Shown here: positions 8,742 through 18,436 of the stretch, piece after piece
How positions within the stretch are numbered: the first letter of the stretch is position 1
Layout: the number at the start of each line of letters is the position of its first letter
NCBI RefSeq assembly: GCF_013602415.1
Contig: NZ_WPAG02000002.1
Location: forward strand, 1,798,001 to 1,862,000
DNA from: Rhodococcus sp. B50
GTDB lineage: Bacteria > Actinomycetota > Actinomycetes > Mycobacteriales > Mycobacteriaceae
DNA length: 64,000 nt
Direction of reading: 5' to 3'
Notes under the pieces: generated by a model
The model's database searches: none
What the model saw: the letters and a program-made list of their open reading frames with translations, nothing else
Told to the model about the DNA's origin: nothing
Made by a program: the position numbers and the translations under genes

Positions 8742-9845
8742 TCAGATCACCCGCACGAGATCGTCGGCGTGCACCACGGGGCGTTGGAGGTCCGGCGGCA
8801 GCCGGCCCGTCGAGAAGCCGATCATGAAATCGAGTTCGGACGCGTCGTAGGCCACCACACCGCGAGCGACCGTGCGGCCGTCGGGCGCGACGATGCCCAC
8901 GACGTCGCCCGCGTGGAAACCGCCACTGGTGCCGGTGATTCCGGCGGCGAGCAGGGAGCGTCTCCGTTCCATCACGGCCCGCACGGCGCCCTCGTCGAGA
9001 TACAGCGAACCGTGCACGTCGGCCGCGTGACGTACCCAGAAGCGCCGCGCGGACAGACGCTGGGGGCGGGCGGCGAAAGCCGTGCCGACGTCGGCGGCGG
9101 CGAGGGCGCGGTCGGCCTGGGAAGCCGCGGCGAGCAGCACCGGCACACCGGAATCCGCCGCGAGGCGGGCCGCGGACAGCTTGGACGCCATGCCACCGGT
9201 GCCCAGTGCACCACCCGACCCGGCGACCACACCGTCGAGATCCTCGGGGGTGCGGACCTCGGGGACGAGATTCGCGGCGCCCTTGCGCGGATCCCCGTCG
9301 TACAGACCGTCGACGTCGGAGAGCAGGATCAACGCGTCGGCGCCGATGAGATGCGCGACCAGCGCAGCGAGCCGGTCGTTGTCGCCGAAACGCAGTTCGA
9401 CGGTGGCAACCGTGTCGTTCTCGTTGACCACCGGAACCGCCCCGAGCGAGCGCAGACGGTCGAGCGTGCGTTGCGCGTTGCGGTGCTGGGTGCGCCGGCC
9501 GATGTCGTCGGCGGTGAGCAGAACCTGGCCCACGGTGCGGTCGTAGCGGGCGAAGGAGGTACCCCACGCGTGGGCGAGGGCGAGCTGCCCGACGCTCGCC
9601 GCGGCCTGCTTCGTCGCGAGATCACGCGGTCTGCTCGTCAGGCCGAGCGGTGCGAGACCGGCACCGACCGCGCCGGAGGAGACCACGACGACGCTCGCGC
9701 CCGTGCTGATCCGGCCTTCGATGGCGTCGACGAGACGGTCGAGACGGCTGCGGTCGAGCCCACCCACCAGGCTCGTGATCGCCGACGACCCGATCTTGAC
9801 CACTACGCTGCGGGCGTGGGAGATGACCTCCCGAGTGTCGCTCAT
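8742..9845 (-). CDS. proB: Glutamate 5-kinase
   Basis: ProB phosphorylates glutamate to gamma-glutamyl phosphate, the first and feedback-controlled step of proline synthesis. The 367-residue protein has the amino-acid kinase domain ([58 protein letters not shown]) at residues 1-260 and a C-terminal PUA domain. Gaggaaa precedes the ATG. It lies 51 nt downstream of obg on the same strand, the common obg-proB order in actinobacteria. No proA follows here. Confidence 0.96.
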   Translation of the reverse strand: MSDTREVISHARSVVVKIGSSAITSLVGGLDRSRLDRLVDAIEGRISTGASVVVVSSGAVGAGLAPLGLTSRPRDLATKQAAASVGQLALAHAWGTSFARYDRTVGQVLLTADDIGRRTQHRNAQRTLDRLRSLGAVPVVNENDTVATVELRFGDNDRLAALVAHLIGADALILLSDVDGLYDGDPRKGAANLVPEVRTPEDLDGVVAGSGGALGTGGMASKLSAARLAADSGVPVLLAAASQADRALAAADVGTAFAARPQRLSARRFWVRHAADVHGSLYLDEGAVRAVMERRRSLLAAGITGTSGGFHAGDVVGIVAPDGRTVARGVVAYDASELDFMIGFSTGRLPPDLQRPVVHADDLVRVI

Positions 9846-9896
9846 GTTTTCCTCGGTACGCTTCGGGCTTCCGGATCGATGGGAACGCGGGGCCGG

Positions 9897-11354
9897 CTAC
9901 TCGAACTCGTCGTCGGTGGCCAGGCCGCGGCGCACCTTCTTGGCGTGGCGGCGTTCGGCGGCGCCGACGCGGTCGACCTGGTCGAGGCGGGCGTCGGTGC
10001 CGCGACCGGTCGGCACGACATCCACGCCGGCCTGCGTCTGCGGTTCCCACTCGAAGCCGACCTCGCCGATGGTGACCCAGCATCCGGGCTCCGCGCCGAG
10101 CTTGACCAGCTTGTCCTCGACCCCGAGACGCGCGAGGCGGTCGGCGAGATAACCCACTGCTTCGTCGTTGTCGAAGGCCGTCTGGCGCACCCATCGCTCG
10201 GGGCGGGTGCCCTGCACGATGAATCCGCCGGGCACTTCGGGATCGTGGACCACGGTGAAGGCCTCCTCGTCGCGGGCGACGGGACGGATCACCGGGCGGG
10301 TGGGCGCGGCCGGAGGATGCGCCGCCCGGTACTCGTCGACCATCTTCGCGAGGGCGAACGTCAGGGGGCGCAGCCCGTCGCGGCTCACGGCCGAGATCGT
10401 GAAGACCGGCCATCCGCGCGCCTCGAGTTCCGGGGTGACGAACTCGGCGAGTTCCTTCGCGTCGGGCACGTCGGCCTTGTTCAGGATCACGATGCGAGGG
10501 CGCTCGGCGAGGTCGCCGAGTCCACTGTCGCCCGACAGGGCGGGCTGGTAGGCGGCGAGTTCGGCCTCGAGTGCGTCGATGTCGGAGATCGGGTCGCGGC
10601 CGGGTTCGAGGGTCGCGCAGTCGACGACGTGCGCGAGCACGGCGCAGCGCTCGAGATGCCGGAGGAAGTCGAGACCGAGACCGCGGCCCTCGCTCGCACC
10701 CGGGATCAGACCGGGCACGTCGGCGACGGTGAAGGTCGTGTCGCCGGACTGCACCACACCGAGATTCGGCACGAGAGTGGTGAACGGATAATCGGCGATC
10801 TTCGGCTTGGCTGCCGAGAGCACCGACACGAGCGACGACTTGCCGGCCGAGGGGAAGCCCACGAGACCGACGTCGGCGACGGACTTCAACTCGAGGACGA
10901 GATCGAGTTCCTCACCCTCCTCGCCGAGCAGAGCGAAACCGGGTGCCTTGCGCGCCTTCGACGCGAGCGCCGCATTGCCGAGACCACCGCGACCACCGTG
11001 CGCGGCCACGAAACGCGTCCCGGTTCCCACGAGGTCGGCGAGGATCCGGCCCTTGGCGTCGAGCACGACGGTGCCGTCGGGAACCTTCAGGACGAGGTCG
11101 CCGCCGTTGGCGCCGTTGCGGTGGCCGCCGGCGCCCTGGGCACCGTTGGTCGCCTTCGCGTGCTGGTGGAAGTGGAAGTCGAGCAGGGTGTGGACGTTGC
11201 GGTCGACTTCGAGGACGACGTCGCCGCCGTTGCCGCCGTTACCGCCGTCGGGGCCGCCGAGCGGCTTGAACTTCTCGCGGTGGACGGAGGCGCAGCCGTT
11301 GCCGCCTTTGCCGGCGCTGACGTGCAGCACCACCCGGTCGATGAAGCGGGACAT
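9897..11354 (-). CDS. obg: GTPase ObgE/CgtA
   Basis: Obg is an essential P-loop GTPase linked to 50S ribosome maturation and stress control. It has 485 residues in three domains: the glycine-rich Obg fold at the N-terminus ([17 protein letters not shown]), the G domain (G1 GFPSAGKSS near residue 168, [25 protein letters not shown]), and an actinobacterial C-terminal extension. The start at 11354 is set by an agaagg ribosome site and family alignment; an in-frame ATG 42 nt further upstream is not supported. It follows rplU-rpmA, but a hairpin at 11405-11437 separates them. Confidence 0.96.
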   Translation of the reverse strand: MSRFIDRVVLHVSAGKGGNGCASVHREKFKPLGGPDGGNGGNGGDVVLEVDRNVHTLLDFHFHQHAKATNGAQGAGGHRNGANGGDLVLKVPDGTVVLDAKGRILADLVGTGTRFVAAHGGRGGLGNAALASKARKAPGFALLGEEGEELDLVLELKSVADVGLVGFPSAGKSSLVSVLSAAKPKIADYPFTTLVPNLGVVQSGDTTFTVADVPGLIPGASEGRGLGLDFLRHLERCAVLAHVVDCATLEPGRDPISDIDALEAELAAYQPALSGDSGLGDLAERPRIVILNKADVPDAKELAEFVTPELEARGWPVFTISAVSRDGLRPLTFALAKMVDEYRAAHPPAAPTRPVIRPVARDEEAFTVVHDPEVPGGFIVQGTRPERWVRQTAFDNDEAVGYLADRLARLGVEDKLVKLGAEPGCWVTIGEVGFEWEPQTQAGVDVVPTGRGTDARLDQVDRVGAAERRHAKKVRRGLATDDEFE

Positions 11355-11404
11355 GGGTGGACCTTCTCTCGTCCTAAGAACAAACGTGGTGATCAACGCA
11401 ACAA

Positions 11405-11437
11405 GGGCGGGTCAGGGTGTGCGACCCTGGCCCGCCC
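11405..11437 (-). terminator. Hairpin between rpmA and obg
   Basis: A 13-bp stem (GGGCGGGTCAGGG with CCCTGGCCCGCCC, one G-T wobble) and a 7-nt loop are followed, on the minus strand, by a weak T-rich stretch. It is a probable partial terminator setting the ribosomal-protein to obg ratio. Confidence 0.6.
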
Positions 11438-11492
11438 CTATTGGGAGTATGTCGCGGGTGATGTCCCCGCGGTGTCCGTACCGGACGGCAGA

Positions 11493-11756
11493 TCAGGCGT
11501 CTGCCGTAGCCGGAACGATGTTGACGGTCTTGCGACCGCGCTTGGTACCGAACTCGACGGCACCGGCCGCGAGGGCGAACAGCGTGTCGTCGCCGCCGCG
11601 TCCCACGTTCACGCCGGGGTGGAAGTGGGTGCCGCGCTGGCGCACGATGATCTCGCCGGCGTTGACGGCCTGGCCACCGAAGCGCTTGACGCCGAGTCGC
11701 TGTGCGTTCGAATCGCGACCGTTACGGGAGCTGGATGCACCCTTCTTGTGTGCCAT
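11493..11756 (-). CDS. rpmA: 50S ribosomal protein L27
   Basis: L27 is a small 50S protein near the peptidyl-transferase centre. The 87-residue protein begins [16 protein letters not shown] and contains [20 protein letters not shown] and the [20 protein letters not shown] core. The N-terminus lacks the cleavable extension known from Firmicutes. It lies 36 nt downstream of rplU in the conserved rplU-rpmA-obg order. Confidence 0.98.
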   Translation of the reverse strand: MAHKKGASSSRNGRDSNAQRLGVKRFGGQAVNAGEIIVRQRGTHFHPGVNVGRGGDDTLFALAAGAVEFGTKRGRKTVNIVPATADA

Positions 11757-11792
11757 GACGAACCCTCCTGGGGTTGAAGCTCGAAGCTCGGT

Positions 11793-12104
11793 TTACTTGA
11801 TGCCGGTGACCTTGACGACCGTCAGCTTCTGACGGTGGCCCTGGCGCTTGTGGTACCCGGTCTTGTTCTTGAACTTGTGGATGCGGATCTTCGGGCCCTT
11901 GGTGTGCTCGACGATCTCACCGGTGACCGAGACCTTGGCCAGCTTGTCGGCGTCGGTGGTCAGTTCGGATCCGTCGACGACGAGGACCGGGGCAAGCGAG
12001 ACAGCAGCGCCGGGCTCACCCTCGATCTTCTCGACCTTGACGAGGTCGCCTTCAGCGACCTTGTACTGCTTACCGCCGGTCTTGACGATCGCGTACGTTG
12101 CCAT
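11793..12104 (-). CDS. rplU: 50S ribosomal protein L21
   Basis: L21 binds 23S rRNA in the large subunit. The 103-residue protein starts [16 protein letters not shown], the universal L21 N-terminus, which fixes the start at 12104; a longer frame open upstream to 12200 is not conserved. The C-terminus has [21 protein letters not shown]. It is first gene of rplU-rpmA, transcribed from the promoter at 12249-12278. Confidence 0.98.
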   Translation of the reverse strand: MATYAIVKTGGKQYKVAEGDLVKVEKIEGEPGAAVSLAPVLVVDGSELTTDADKLAKVSVTGEIVEHTKGPKIRIHKFKNKTGYHKRQGHRQKLTVVKVTGIK

Positions 12105-12248
12105 CGGACGGCTACCCCTTGCTTCTTCGAACGTGCTCGCGCCACAGTGCTGCGGACGCGACTGGTCTGGTGTGGTTGCTGACTCGGGTGCCGCCGGCAT
12201 CCTGAATCCGGACGCGGCTGGGCACTATCGCCGAGTAGCGACTGAACA
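12105..12248 (-). promoter_or_regulatory. Untranslated leader of rplU, possible L21 autoregulatory element
   Basis: About 135-140 nt separate the predicted transcription start from the rplU ATG. Ribosomal-protein leaders often bind their own product. I see no known L21-leader structure by eye and infer a role only from length and position. Confidence 0.3.
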
Positions 12249-12278
12249 AGATTACGGGAAGGTGACTCCCAGGGTCAA
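12249..12278 (-). promoter_or_regulatory. Promoter of rplU-rpmA
   Basis: On the minus strand TTGACC (12278-12273) and TAATCT (12254-12249) are separated by 18 nt, a good housekeeping sigma-70-type match, directly downstream of the rne terminator. Confidence 0.7.
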
Positions 12279-12297
12279 ACCGGGCGGCGTGGTCGTG

Positions 12298-12334
12298 CCG
12301 CTTCCGGACCGGTCGTGAACCGGCCCGGAAGCGG
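12298..12334 (-). terminator. Terminator of rne
   Basis: A 15-bp hairpin with one internal A-C mismatch (outer CCGCTTCCGG with CCGGAAGCGG, inner CCGGT with ACCGG) and a 5-nt loop starts 5 nt after the rne stop codon. There is no clear U tract, as is common in actinobacteria. Confidence 0.7.
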
Positions 12335-12338
12335 GAGG

Positions 12339-15300
12339 TCACGCCTCGGCGTCGACCGGAGGACCCGCGGGGCGCCCTGCGGCACGCCGCGAACGCGGCC
12401 GCCGCACGATCTCCACCGGCGTCTCGATCGGTGTGCTCGGTCGGGACTCCGGCTCGGCCTCGGGCGAAGCGGCGGCCGTAGCAGGGACGACGAACACCTT
12501 GGCTGCAGGCCCGGTGTCCCCCGCGGGCGCGGCGGCCGCCCGGGCGACCCTGCGTGCACGGCGGCGACGGGGGGCCTGTTCTGCGGCCTCGGCGGAAGCC
12601 GCTCCGTCGGCGCTCTGCGCAGCCTCGGATCCAGCCGCTGCGGTTGCGGTTACGGCAACCTCGGACACTGCGGTCTCCGAGACTGACGTGTCCGAGACTG
12701 CGGACTCGGCCGCTGCGACCTCTGCTTCGATCTCGGCGGGCTCGTCGGAGGCGGTCGTCACCGTGGTGGCGTCCTCCCCTGCGACGGAGTCCTTCGTCGG
12801 CGCGGCGAGCTTCTCCGGCTTAACGGCATGCAGCGGCTCGGTGACCTTGACCGGATCGACCTCGGCGGCCGGTGCTGCCGCGGTGTCCGTCACGGCCGCA
12901 GCCTCCGGCGCGGTCTCGGCCGCCGACGCTTCGTCGGCCGGTGCCGAATTGTGCGCGGCCATCGCGAGCGCCACGGGATGCGGTGCACGCTTGACCACCT
13001 CGTCGGACGACTGCGTGGGCGTCTCGGGGGGCTCCTGCGCGCTCTTGTCGCGCCCACGCTTACGGCGCGAACCACCACCGGACGACCGGGCCGAATCGTC
13101 CGAGGACTTCGACTCGATCGGCTCCGAGTGCACGATGAGGCCCCGGCCACTGCAGTGTTCGCAGGTAGTGGAGAACGCTTCGACGAGACCGGTCCCGAGC
13201 CGCTTGCGCGTCATCTGGACCAGGCCGAGCGAGGTGACCTCGGAGACCTGGTGGCGGGTGCGGTCCCGGCCGAGCGCCTCGGTCAGGCGCCGCAGCACGA
13301 GGTCGCGGTTGGACTCGAGCACCATGTCGATGAAGTCGACGACGATCATGCCGCCGATATCACGTAGGCGCATCTGCCGGACGATCTCCTCGGCCGCCTC
13401 GAGGTTGTTGCGGGTGACCGTTTCTTCGAGATTGCCGCCGGAACCGGTGAACTTGCCGGTGTTGACATCGATGACGGTCATCGCCTCGGTGCGGTCGATG
13501 ACGAGCGTGCCGCCGGAGGGCAGCCACACCTTGCGGTCGAGTGCCTTCGCGAGCTGCTCGTCGATACGGTGCGCGCCGAAGACATCCACCGAGTTCTCCG
13601 AGCGGTAGCGCTCGACGCGCGGCAGCAGGTCGGGTGCGACCGTGCGGATGTAGCTCTCGACCGTGTTCCATGCGGAGTCGCCCTCGATGACGAGCTTGGA
13701 GAAGTCCTCGTTGAACAGGTCGCGCACGACCTTGACGAGCAGATCCGGCTCCTCGTAGAGGGTCTTCGGCTGTCCCGAGGCGTCGGCCTGCAGCTTCTCG
13801 GACTGCTCGCGGATCGCCTCCCACTGCGTCTGCAGCCGGGTCACGTCGCGCGAGAGCTCGTCCTCGCTCACGCCTTCGGCAGCGGTACGGATGATCACAC
13901 CCGCCTCGGCCGGGACGATCTCGCGGAGGACGTCCTTGAGACGCTTGCGCTCGGTGTCGGGCAGCTTGCGGCTGATGCCCGTGGACGAGCCACCCGGCAC
14001 GTACACCAGGAAGCGCCCGGCCAGGCTGATCTGGGTGGTCAGACGCGCACCCTTGTGGCCGACCGGGTCCTTGCTGACCTGCACGACCACCTGATCGCCG
14101 GGCTTGAGGGCCTGTTCGATCTTGCGCGAGTTGCCGCCGAGGCCCGCGGCCTCCCAGTTCACCTCGCCGGCGTAGAGCACGCCGTTGCGTCCGCGGCCGA
14201 TGTCGATGAACGCGGCCTCCATGGACGGCAGCACGTTCTGCACGCGGCCCAGGTAGATGTTGCCGACCATCGACGCCGATCCGGAGGTCGTGACGAAGTG
14301 CTCGACGAGGATGCCGTCCTCGAGCACCGCGACCTGCGTCATGCCTGCGTGGGCGCCACCCGTGCGCTCGCGCACGACCATCACCCGGTCGACGGCCTCG
14401 CGACGCGCGAGGAACTCCGACTCGGTGAGGATAGGGGGACGACGGCGACCGGCCTCGCGGCCGTCGCGGCGACGCTGACGCTTCGCCTCGAGACGCGTCG
14501 AACCGCTGATGCCCTGAACTTCGTCCTTGACGCGGCTCTTCGGACGCGGCTCCCGTTCGTGGACGACCGTGGGAACCGAGTCGTCCTCGGTGCTCGCGGT
14601 GTCGGTGTCTGCGGAACCGCGACGACGACGGCGGCGGCGACGGCGACGCGACGTCCCGCCGCCCTGCTCGTCGTCATCCTCGTGCTCGTCGGCGCCCTGC
14701 TCGTCGCCCGAGATCGCCTCCTCGGCGGTGTCCTTCTCGGTGTCGGGCTTCTCCTCGGCGGTGGACTCCTCGGTCTCCGCGGTGGACGACTCGATGTCGT
14801 CGCCGGTCGCCGTGGTCTCGTCCTGCTCGGTGTCGGTACCGTCCCCACGGCCCCGCCCACGACCGCGACGTCCGCGGCGCCGGCGACGCGGCTGGTCGTC
14901 CTGGTCTTCCTCGGCCTGCGAGGAGGTCCCTTCCTCAGCGGACTCAGCGGACTCGGCGGCGGCCGGTTCGGCGGACTCGGCGGGCTGCTGCTCTTCCTCG
15001 GCCACCGGCTGCTCGGTGTCCTTGCCACGGCGCGCACGTCGCCGCCGCGGGCGGGTCTCCTCCTCCTCGGCGGGCGAGGGCACCTCGGGCTGCAGGAACA
15101 GCGGCGCGGCGACGATCGGCTCGGCCGTGGTGGACGGCTCGGGCATCTCGAACAGCGGAGTGCTCTGCTCCACCGACGTGAACAGCCCGGTGGGTCCTCC
15201 GACGGACGGGGTCTCGACTGCCTGCGGCGCGGTCTCGTCCGCGGTCTTCTCGGCGGGCCGGATCTCTCCACTCTCGACCGGCACCGCCTCGGCGCTCTCG

Positions 15301-15734
15301 ACCGGCACCGCCTCGGCGCTCTCGACCGGCACCGCCTCGGCGCTCTCGACCGGCACCGCCTCGGCGCTCTCGACCGGCACCGCCTGGGCGGTCTCCCCTG
15401 CCTCTGCCTTCGCAGGCTCGGGAGCGGTTTCGGCTGCCGGCTCGGGAGCCGTGCCCTCGGGAACCGCTTCGGCTTCCTCCACGGCAGGCTCGGGCGTGCC
15501 CGTATCGCTCAGCGCGGCGTGCAGATCCTCCGCGACGTCGCGAGGGAGCGTCGAGTGCGCACTGCGCAGCTCGGTCCCCCGCTCGGCGGCTTTCGCAATC
15601 ACCTGCTTACTGGTCAGCCCCAGCAACTTGGCGAGGGCATGGACGCGGATCTTGGCAGGCAGACCGAGGAGGTTTCGTCCCCCTGCGTCCGACGCTTCGA
15701 TCGAGTTGTTCTCCGGCGGCTCTTGATCGGCCAC
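12339..15734 (-). CDS. rne: Ribonuclease E/G family endoribonuclease
   Basis: RNase E starts mRNA decay and processes rRNA and tRNA precursors. The 1131-residue protein has the actinobacterial layout: a long acidic and basic disordered N-terminal region (about 1-430, with Arg-rich runs), a catalytic core at about 440-870, and a disordered C-terminal tail. Core motifs are the S1 domain (VLPSMEAAFIDIGRGRNGVL near residue 500), the DNase I-like motif (AMTVIDVNTGKFTG near 750, GGMIVVDFIDM near 795) and the zinc link CEHCSGRG near 858. The GTG start at 15734 has aggag 7 nt upstream. The N-terminus (KIRVHALAKLLGLTSKQVIAKAA) resembles an IF2-N-like fold. It contains an in-frame tandem repeat. Confidence 0.95.
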   Translation of the reverse strand: MADQEPPENNSIEASDAGGRNLLGLPAKIRVHALAKLLGLTSKQVIAKAAERGTELRSAHSTLPRDVAEDLHAALSDTGTPEPAVEEAEAVPEGTAPEPAAETAPEPAKAEAGETAQAVPVESAEAVPVESAEAVPVESAEAVPVESAEAVPVESGEIRPAEKTADETAPQAVETPSVGGPTGLFTSVEQSTPLFEMPEPSTTAEPIVAAPLFLQPEVPSPAEEEETRPRRRRARRGKDTEQPVAEEEQQPAESAEPAAAESAESAEEGTSSQAEEDQDDQPRRRRRGRRGRGRGRGDGTDTEQDETTATGDDIESSTAETEESTAEEKPDTEKDTAEEAISGDEQGADEHEDDDEQGGGTSRRRRRRRRRRGSADTDTASTEDDSVPTVVHEREPRPKSRVKDEVQGISGSTRLEAKRQRRRDGREAGRRRPPILTESEFLARREAVDRVMVVRERTGGAHAGMTQVAVLEDGILVEHFVTTSGSASMVGNIYLGRVQNVLPSMEAAFIDIGRGRNGVLYAGEVNWEAAGLGGNSRKIEQALKPGDQVVVQVSKDPVGHKGARLTTQISLAGRFLVYVPGGSSTGISRKLPDTERKRLKDVLREIVPAEAGVIIRTAAEGVSEDELSRDVTRLQTQWEAIREQSEKLQADASGQPKTLYEEPDLLVKVVRDLFNEDFSKLVIEGDSAWNTVESYIRTVAPDLLPRVERYRSENSVDVFGAHRIDEQLAKALDRKVWLPSGGTLVIDRTEAMTVIDVNTGKFTGSGGNLEETVTRNNLEAAEEIVRQMRLRDIGGMIVVDFIDMVLESNRDLVLRRLTEALGRDRTRHQVSEVTSLGLVQMTRKRLGTGLVEAFSTTCEHCSGRGLIVHSEPIESKSSDDSARSSGGGSRRKRGRDKSAQEPPETPTQSSDEVVKRAPHPVALAMAAHNSAPADEASAAETAPEAAAVTDTAAAPAAEVDPVKVTEPLHAVKPEKLAAPTKDSVAGEDATTVTTASDEPAEIEAEVAAAESAVSDTSVSETAVSEVAVTATAAAGSEAAQSADGAASAEAAEQAPRRRRARRVARAAAAPAGDTGPAAKVFVVPATAAASPEAEPESRPSTPIETPVEIVRRPRSRRAAGRPAGPPVDAEA
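15271..15390 (-). repeat. Five tandem 24-bp repeats inside rne
   Basis: Five head-to-tail 24-bp units (15271, 15295, 15319, 15343, 15367) encode repeated SAEAVPVE octapeptides. Units 1-4 are identical; unit 5 has one changed base in its last codons (gcctgggcg). The array keeps the frame and lies in the disordered N-terminal region. Confidence 0.92.
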
Positions 15735-16179
15735 GTAGGTCTCCTAAGGCCCCCGGGCGCGTCCACCACCGACTACAGCGATGTGAGCGGCCACGCGGGG
15801 GCGCAGCTTGTGTACTCGCGCCGGGTGGGCGCGAGTCCTTCCGGTCTCGCATCGCGCGGTCGTCCGGTGCCCGTTTTCACTGCACGGCCGAGCAATGCCT
15901 GGCTTGATCGCGGGTCGAGCGCCGGAACATCCAGCGTGTCGCCGAGCGAGGTGTCTCCTTCGTCCTCGGCCACAGCGATGTCGGGCATCGATCCGTGATG
16001 TCGTTCGGCCGCTCCGCACGCGGTGTGTGCGGGGCAACCTCTGCCAGTATCCCACACGGAGATGTCCGGATATGCCAACGGCGCCCCGGAGGGCGCCGTC
16101 GGAGGTGTCGGAGGCGCGAAGCGCGACGCCCGAACGGTTTCGTGGGCGACACGCCAGGCGCGCCGCTCGATGCGGGGTA
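15735..16179. promoter_or_regulatory. 445-bp gene-free region between ndk and rne
   Basis: No convincing gene is seen on either strand; the short open frames resemble nothing and lack ribosome sites. It probably holds the rne promoter and a long rne 5' leader. On the minus strand a GATACT hexamer at 16051-16046 is a possible -10, implying a leader of about 300 nt. The hairpin at 16078-16099 marks the end of ndk transcription. Confidence 0.4.
16078..16099 (-). terminator. Hairpin downstream of ndk
   Basis: A perfect 8-bp stem (ACGGCGCC with GGCGCCGT) and 6-nt loop lie 81 nt beyond the ndk stop codon. No U tract follows. Confidence 0.45.
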
Positions 16180-16596
16180 CTACTTCGCCAGGGCGGGGAA
16201 CCAGAGAGCGATCTCGCGCTCGGCGGACTCCACCGAGTCGGAACCGTGGACGAGGTTCTCGCCCGGATCCAGGCCGAGGTCGCCGCGGATCGAGCCGGGA
16301 ACGGCCTTCTCGACCGGATCGGTGCCACCGGCGAGCTGCCGGAAGGCCGCGATCGCGCGGGGGCCCTCGAGGACCGCCGCCACGAGCGGGCCGCCGGTGA
16401 TGAACTCGATCAGCGAGGGGTAGAAAGGCTTGCCCTCGTGCTCCGCGTAGTGCGCACCTGCGACCTCCTCGGTCGCCGTACGCAGCTCGAGAGCCACGAT
16501 GTCCAGCCCCTTGCGCTCGATGCGCGAGAGAATCTCTCCGACATGACGGCGTGCGACGCCGTCGGGCTTGATCAGTACCAGGGTCCGCTCAGTCAC
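16180..16596 (-). CDS. ndk: Nucleoside diphosphate kinase
   Basis: Ndk transfers the gamma-phosphate from ATP to nucleoside diphosphates, balancing NTP and dNTP pools. The 138-residue length is standard. It begins [17 protein letters not shown] and carries the active-site His117 in [16 protein letters not shown]. The GTG at 16596 has TAGGCT 6 nt upstream, so it appears leaderless. It follows the DUF4233 gene on the same strand. Confidence 0.97.
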   Translation of the reverse strand: MTERTLVLIKPDGVARRHVGEILSRIERKGLDIVALELRTATEEVAGAHYAEHEGKPFYPSLIEFITGGPLVAAVLEGPRAIAAFRQLAGGTDPVEKAVPGSIRGDLGLDPGENLVHGSDSVESAEREIALWFPALAK

Positions 16597-16602
16597 GCGA
16601 CA

Positions 16603-16608
16603 AGCCTA
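16603..16608 (-). promoter_or_regulatory. Candidate -10 of the leaderless ndk promoter
   Basis: On the minus strand TAGGCT is followed by 6 nt and GTG at 16596, with no ribosome site. Confidence 0.5.
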
Positions 16609-16613
16609 GAGGT

Positions 16614-17018
16614 TCAGTCCCGCTGGCCCGGGAGCAGACCCCTGGATTCACGATCCCTGATGTCTTTGCGCAGGTAGAAGATGTACGCCCACACCACGGC
16701 GAAGAGCACGCCCACCGCGCCGAACGCGAGGTCGACGAAGAAGCCCAGCACGGCGAGCACCTGCAGGGTGATGTTGAACGGGATCGCCCATGACTTCTTC
16801 TGCACCCCGGCGCCGAGGAACATCAGGACGGCGAGGCCCACGACGTAGGTCGTCGACCACGCGCTCAGTCCCCCGCCGACGGTCGCGATGACCGGCAGCA
16901 CCAGCAGGACCACGATCGCCTCGAGCACGAGCGTTCCCGCCATCACGCCGCGGAAACCCTTCCACGGGTCCGTCGTCGGCGGCCGGAACTTCTGTTCCTC
17001 CGGCTTGTCGTTACTCAC
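16614..17018 (-). CDS. DUF4233 membrane protein
   Basis: This 134-residue protein of unknown function has four predicted membrane segments (about residues 25-47, 55-72, 78-96 and 100-117) and hydrophilic ends. Members of this family sit next to folC throughout actinobacteria. The GTG start overlaps the folC stop by 4 nt (GTGA), so it is translationally coupled to folC. Its constant place behind folC suggests a link to the folate/valS operon, but no reaction is known. Confidence 0.85.
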   Translation of the reverse strand: MSNDKPEEQKFRPPTTDPWKGFRGVMAGTLVLEAIVVLLVLPVIATVGGGLSAWSTTYVVGLAVLMFLGAGVQKKSWAIPFNITLQVLAVLGFFVDLAFGAVGVLFAVVWAYIFYLRKDIRDRESRGLLPGQRD

Positions 17019-18436
17019 GCGGGATCCTTTCCGAACAGACTGCGGGCCGCCCCTGCGGTCACCACCGAACCGGTGACCACGACCCCGGCACCCGACACCG
17101 CTTCGCCGGGTTCCCCGACCTCTTCCGCGATGGCGATGGCGGTCTCGATGGCATCCGGGAGCGTCGCGGCAGTGACGACCCGTTCGTCACCGAATCGGGC
17201 GACGGCGATGTTTGCGAGGTCGTCGACGTCCATCGCCCGCGGCGACCCGTTGTGGGTGACGACGATCTCGTCGAAGACCGGCTCGAGCGCCTCGATCAGA
17301 CCCGCGACGTCCTTGTCGGCCATGACGCTCACGACGCCGACGAGCTTGCGGAAGTCGAACTCCTGCGCGAGCGCGGCGGCAAGAGCCTTCGCCCCGTGCG
17401 GGTTGTGCGCGGCGTCGAGGAAGACGGTAGGCGCATTGCGCACCCGCTCGAGCCGGCCGGGGGTGGTCACCGAGGCGAAGGCGTCGCGCACCGCCTCGAC
17501 GTCGAGTTGCTTGCCCGGGCCCGCCCCGAAGAACGCCTCGACGGCGGCCAGCGCGACCGACGCGTTGTGGGCCTGATGTTCACCGTGGAGCGGCAGGAAG
17601 ATGTCGGTGTAGAGACCACCGAGACCCTGCAGGTCGATCTGCTGTCCGCCGACCGCGACCGCGCGCCGGACCACCGCGAACTCGGAGCCCTGACGGGCCA
17701 CGGCCGCGTCGGCCTCGACGGCCTGCCGCAGCAGCACGTCCATCGCCTCGGGTTCCTGCTGCGCGATGATCGCCACGGTGTCGCGGGGCACGAGACCGTC
17801 GTCGGGTGCCTTCTTGATGATCCCGGCCTTCTCACCCGCGATCTCCGTGAGGGTGTCGCCGAGATAGCCGGTGTGGTCGATGCCGATGGGCGTGATCACC
17901 GCGACCTGCCCGGTGACGACGTTGGTGGCGTCCCAACGTCCACCGAGACCCACCTCGACGACGGCGACGTCCACCGGGGCGTCGGCGAAGGCCGCGAACG
18001 CCATGGCGGTGGTCACCTCGAACTTGCTCATCTTCGGCCCGCCGGCCGCCTCGGACTGCTCGTCGATCATCTCGACGTACGGTTCGATGTCGCGGTAGGT
18101 GTCGACATAGGTGCGCGGTGAGACCGGAGCGCCGTCGATGCTGATCCGCTCGGTGGCGAGCTGCAGGTGCGGGCTCGTCGTGCGACCGACCCGGTGATGC
18201 ATGCGTGTGAGCAGCGCATCGATCATCCGGGTGGTCGACGTCTTGCCGTTGGTGCCGGCCACATGGATCGACGGGTAGCTGTTCTGCGGCGACCCGAGGA
18301 TGTCCATGAGCGCGGCGATCCGCGCCAGGGACGGTTCGATCTTCGTCTCCGGCCACCGCTTGTCGAGTTCGGCCTCGACGAGCGTCAGTTCGGCGAGGTC
18401 CACCGGGGACGGCGACCCCGGGGTGTCGGTGCTCAC
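17015..18436 (-). CDS. folC: Folylpolyglutamate synthase / dihydrofolate synthase
   Basis: FolC joins glutamate to dihydropteroate and adds further glutamates to folates. The 473-residue protein belongs to the Mur ligase family: the ATP P-loop is [11 protein letters not shown], with [37 protein letters not shown], the GEKAGIIK motif and [14 protein letters not shown]. The GTG start at 18436 overlaps the valS stop codon (GTGA), so the genes are coupled. The frame is open further upstream inside valS, but that part is a shadow. Confidence 0.95.
   Translation of the reverse strand: MSTDTPGSPSPVDLAELTLVEAELDKRWPETKIEPSLARIAALMDILGSPQNSYPSIHVAGTNGKTSTTRMIDALLTRMHHRVGRTTSPHLQLATERISIDGAPVSPRTYVDTYRDIEPYVEMIDEQSEAAGGPKMSKFEVTTAMAFAAFADAPVDVAVVEVGLGGRWDATNVVTGQVAVITPIGIDHTGYLGDTLTEIAGEKAGIIKKAPDDGLVPRDTVAIIAQQEPEAMDVLLRQAVEADAAVARQGSEFAVVRRAVAVGGQQIDLQGLGGLYTDIFLPLHGEHQAHNASVALAAVEAFFGAGPGKQLDVEAVRDAFASVTTPGRLERVRNAPTVFLDAAHNPHGAKALAAALAQEFDFRKLVGVVSVMADKDVAGLIEALEPVFDEIVVTHNGSPRAMDVDDLANIAVARFGDERVVTAATLPDAIETAIAIAEEVGEPGEAVSGAGVVVTGSVVTAGAARSLFGKDPA

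Noticed and set aside
8769-11777. 1002-codon open frame on the plus strand opposite proB, obg and rpmA
   Set aside because: It runs antisense to well-recognised genes, has biased His/Arg/Gly-rich translation, no ribosome site and no domain; an effect of high GC content.
13569-15998. 809-codon open frame opposite rne
   Set aside because: Antisense to the conserved RNase E core and its repeats; the LG-rich and DRHRLGAL-type repeats are just the complement of the rne repeat.
15773-16078. A 101-codon minus-strand frame between ndk and rne as a gene
   Set aside because: No ribosome site, no recognisable fold, and proline/arginine-rich composition as expected from random high-GC sequence.
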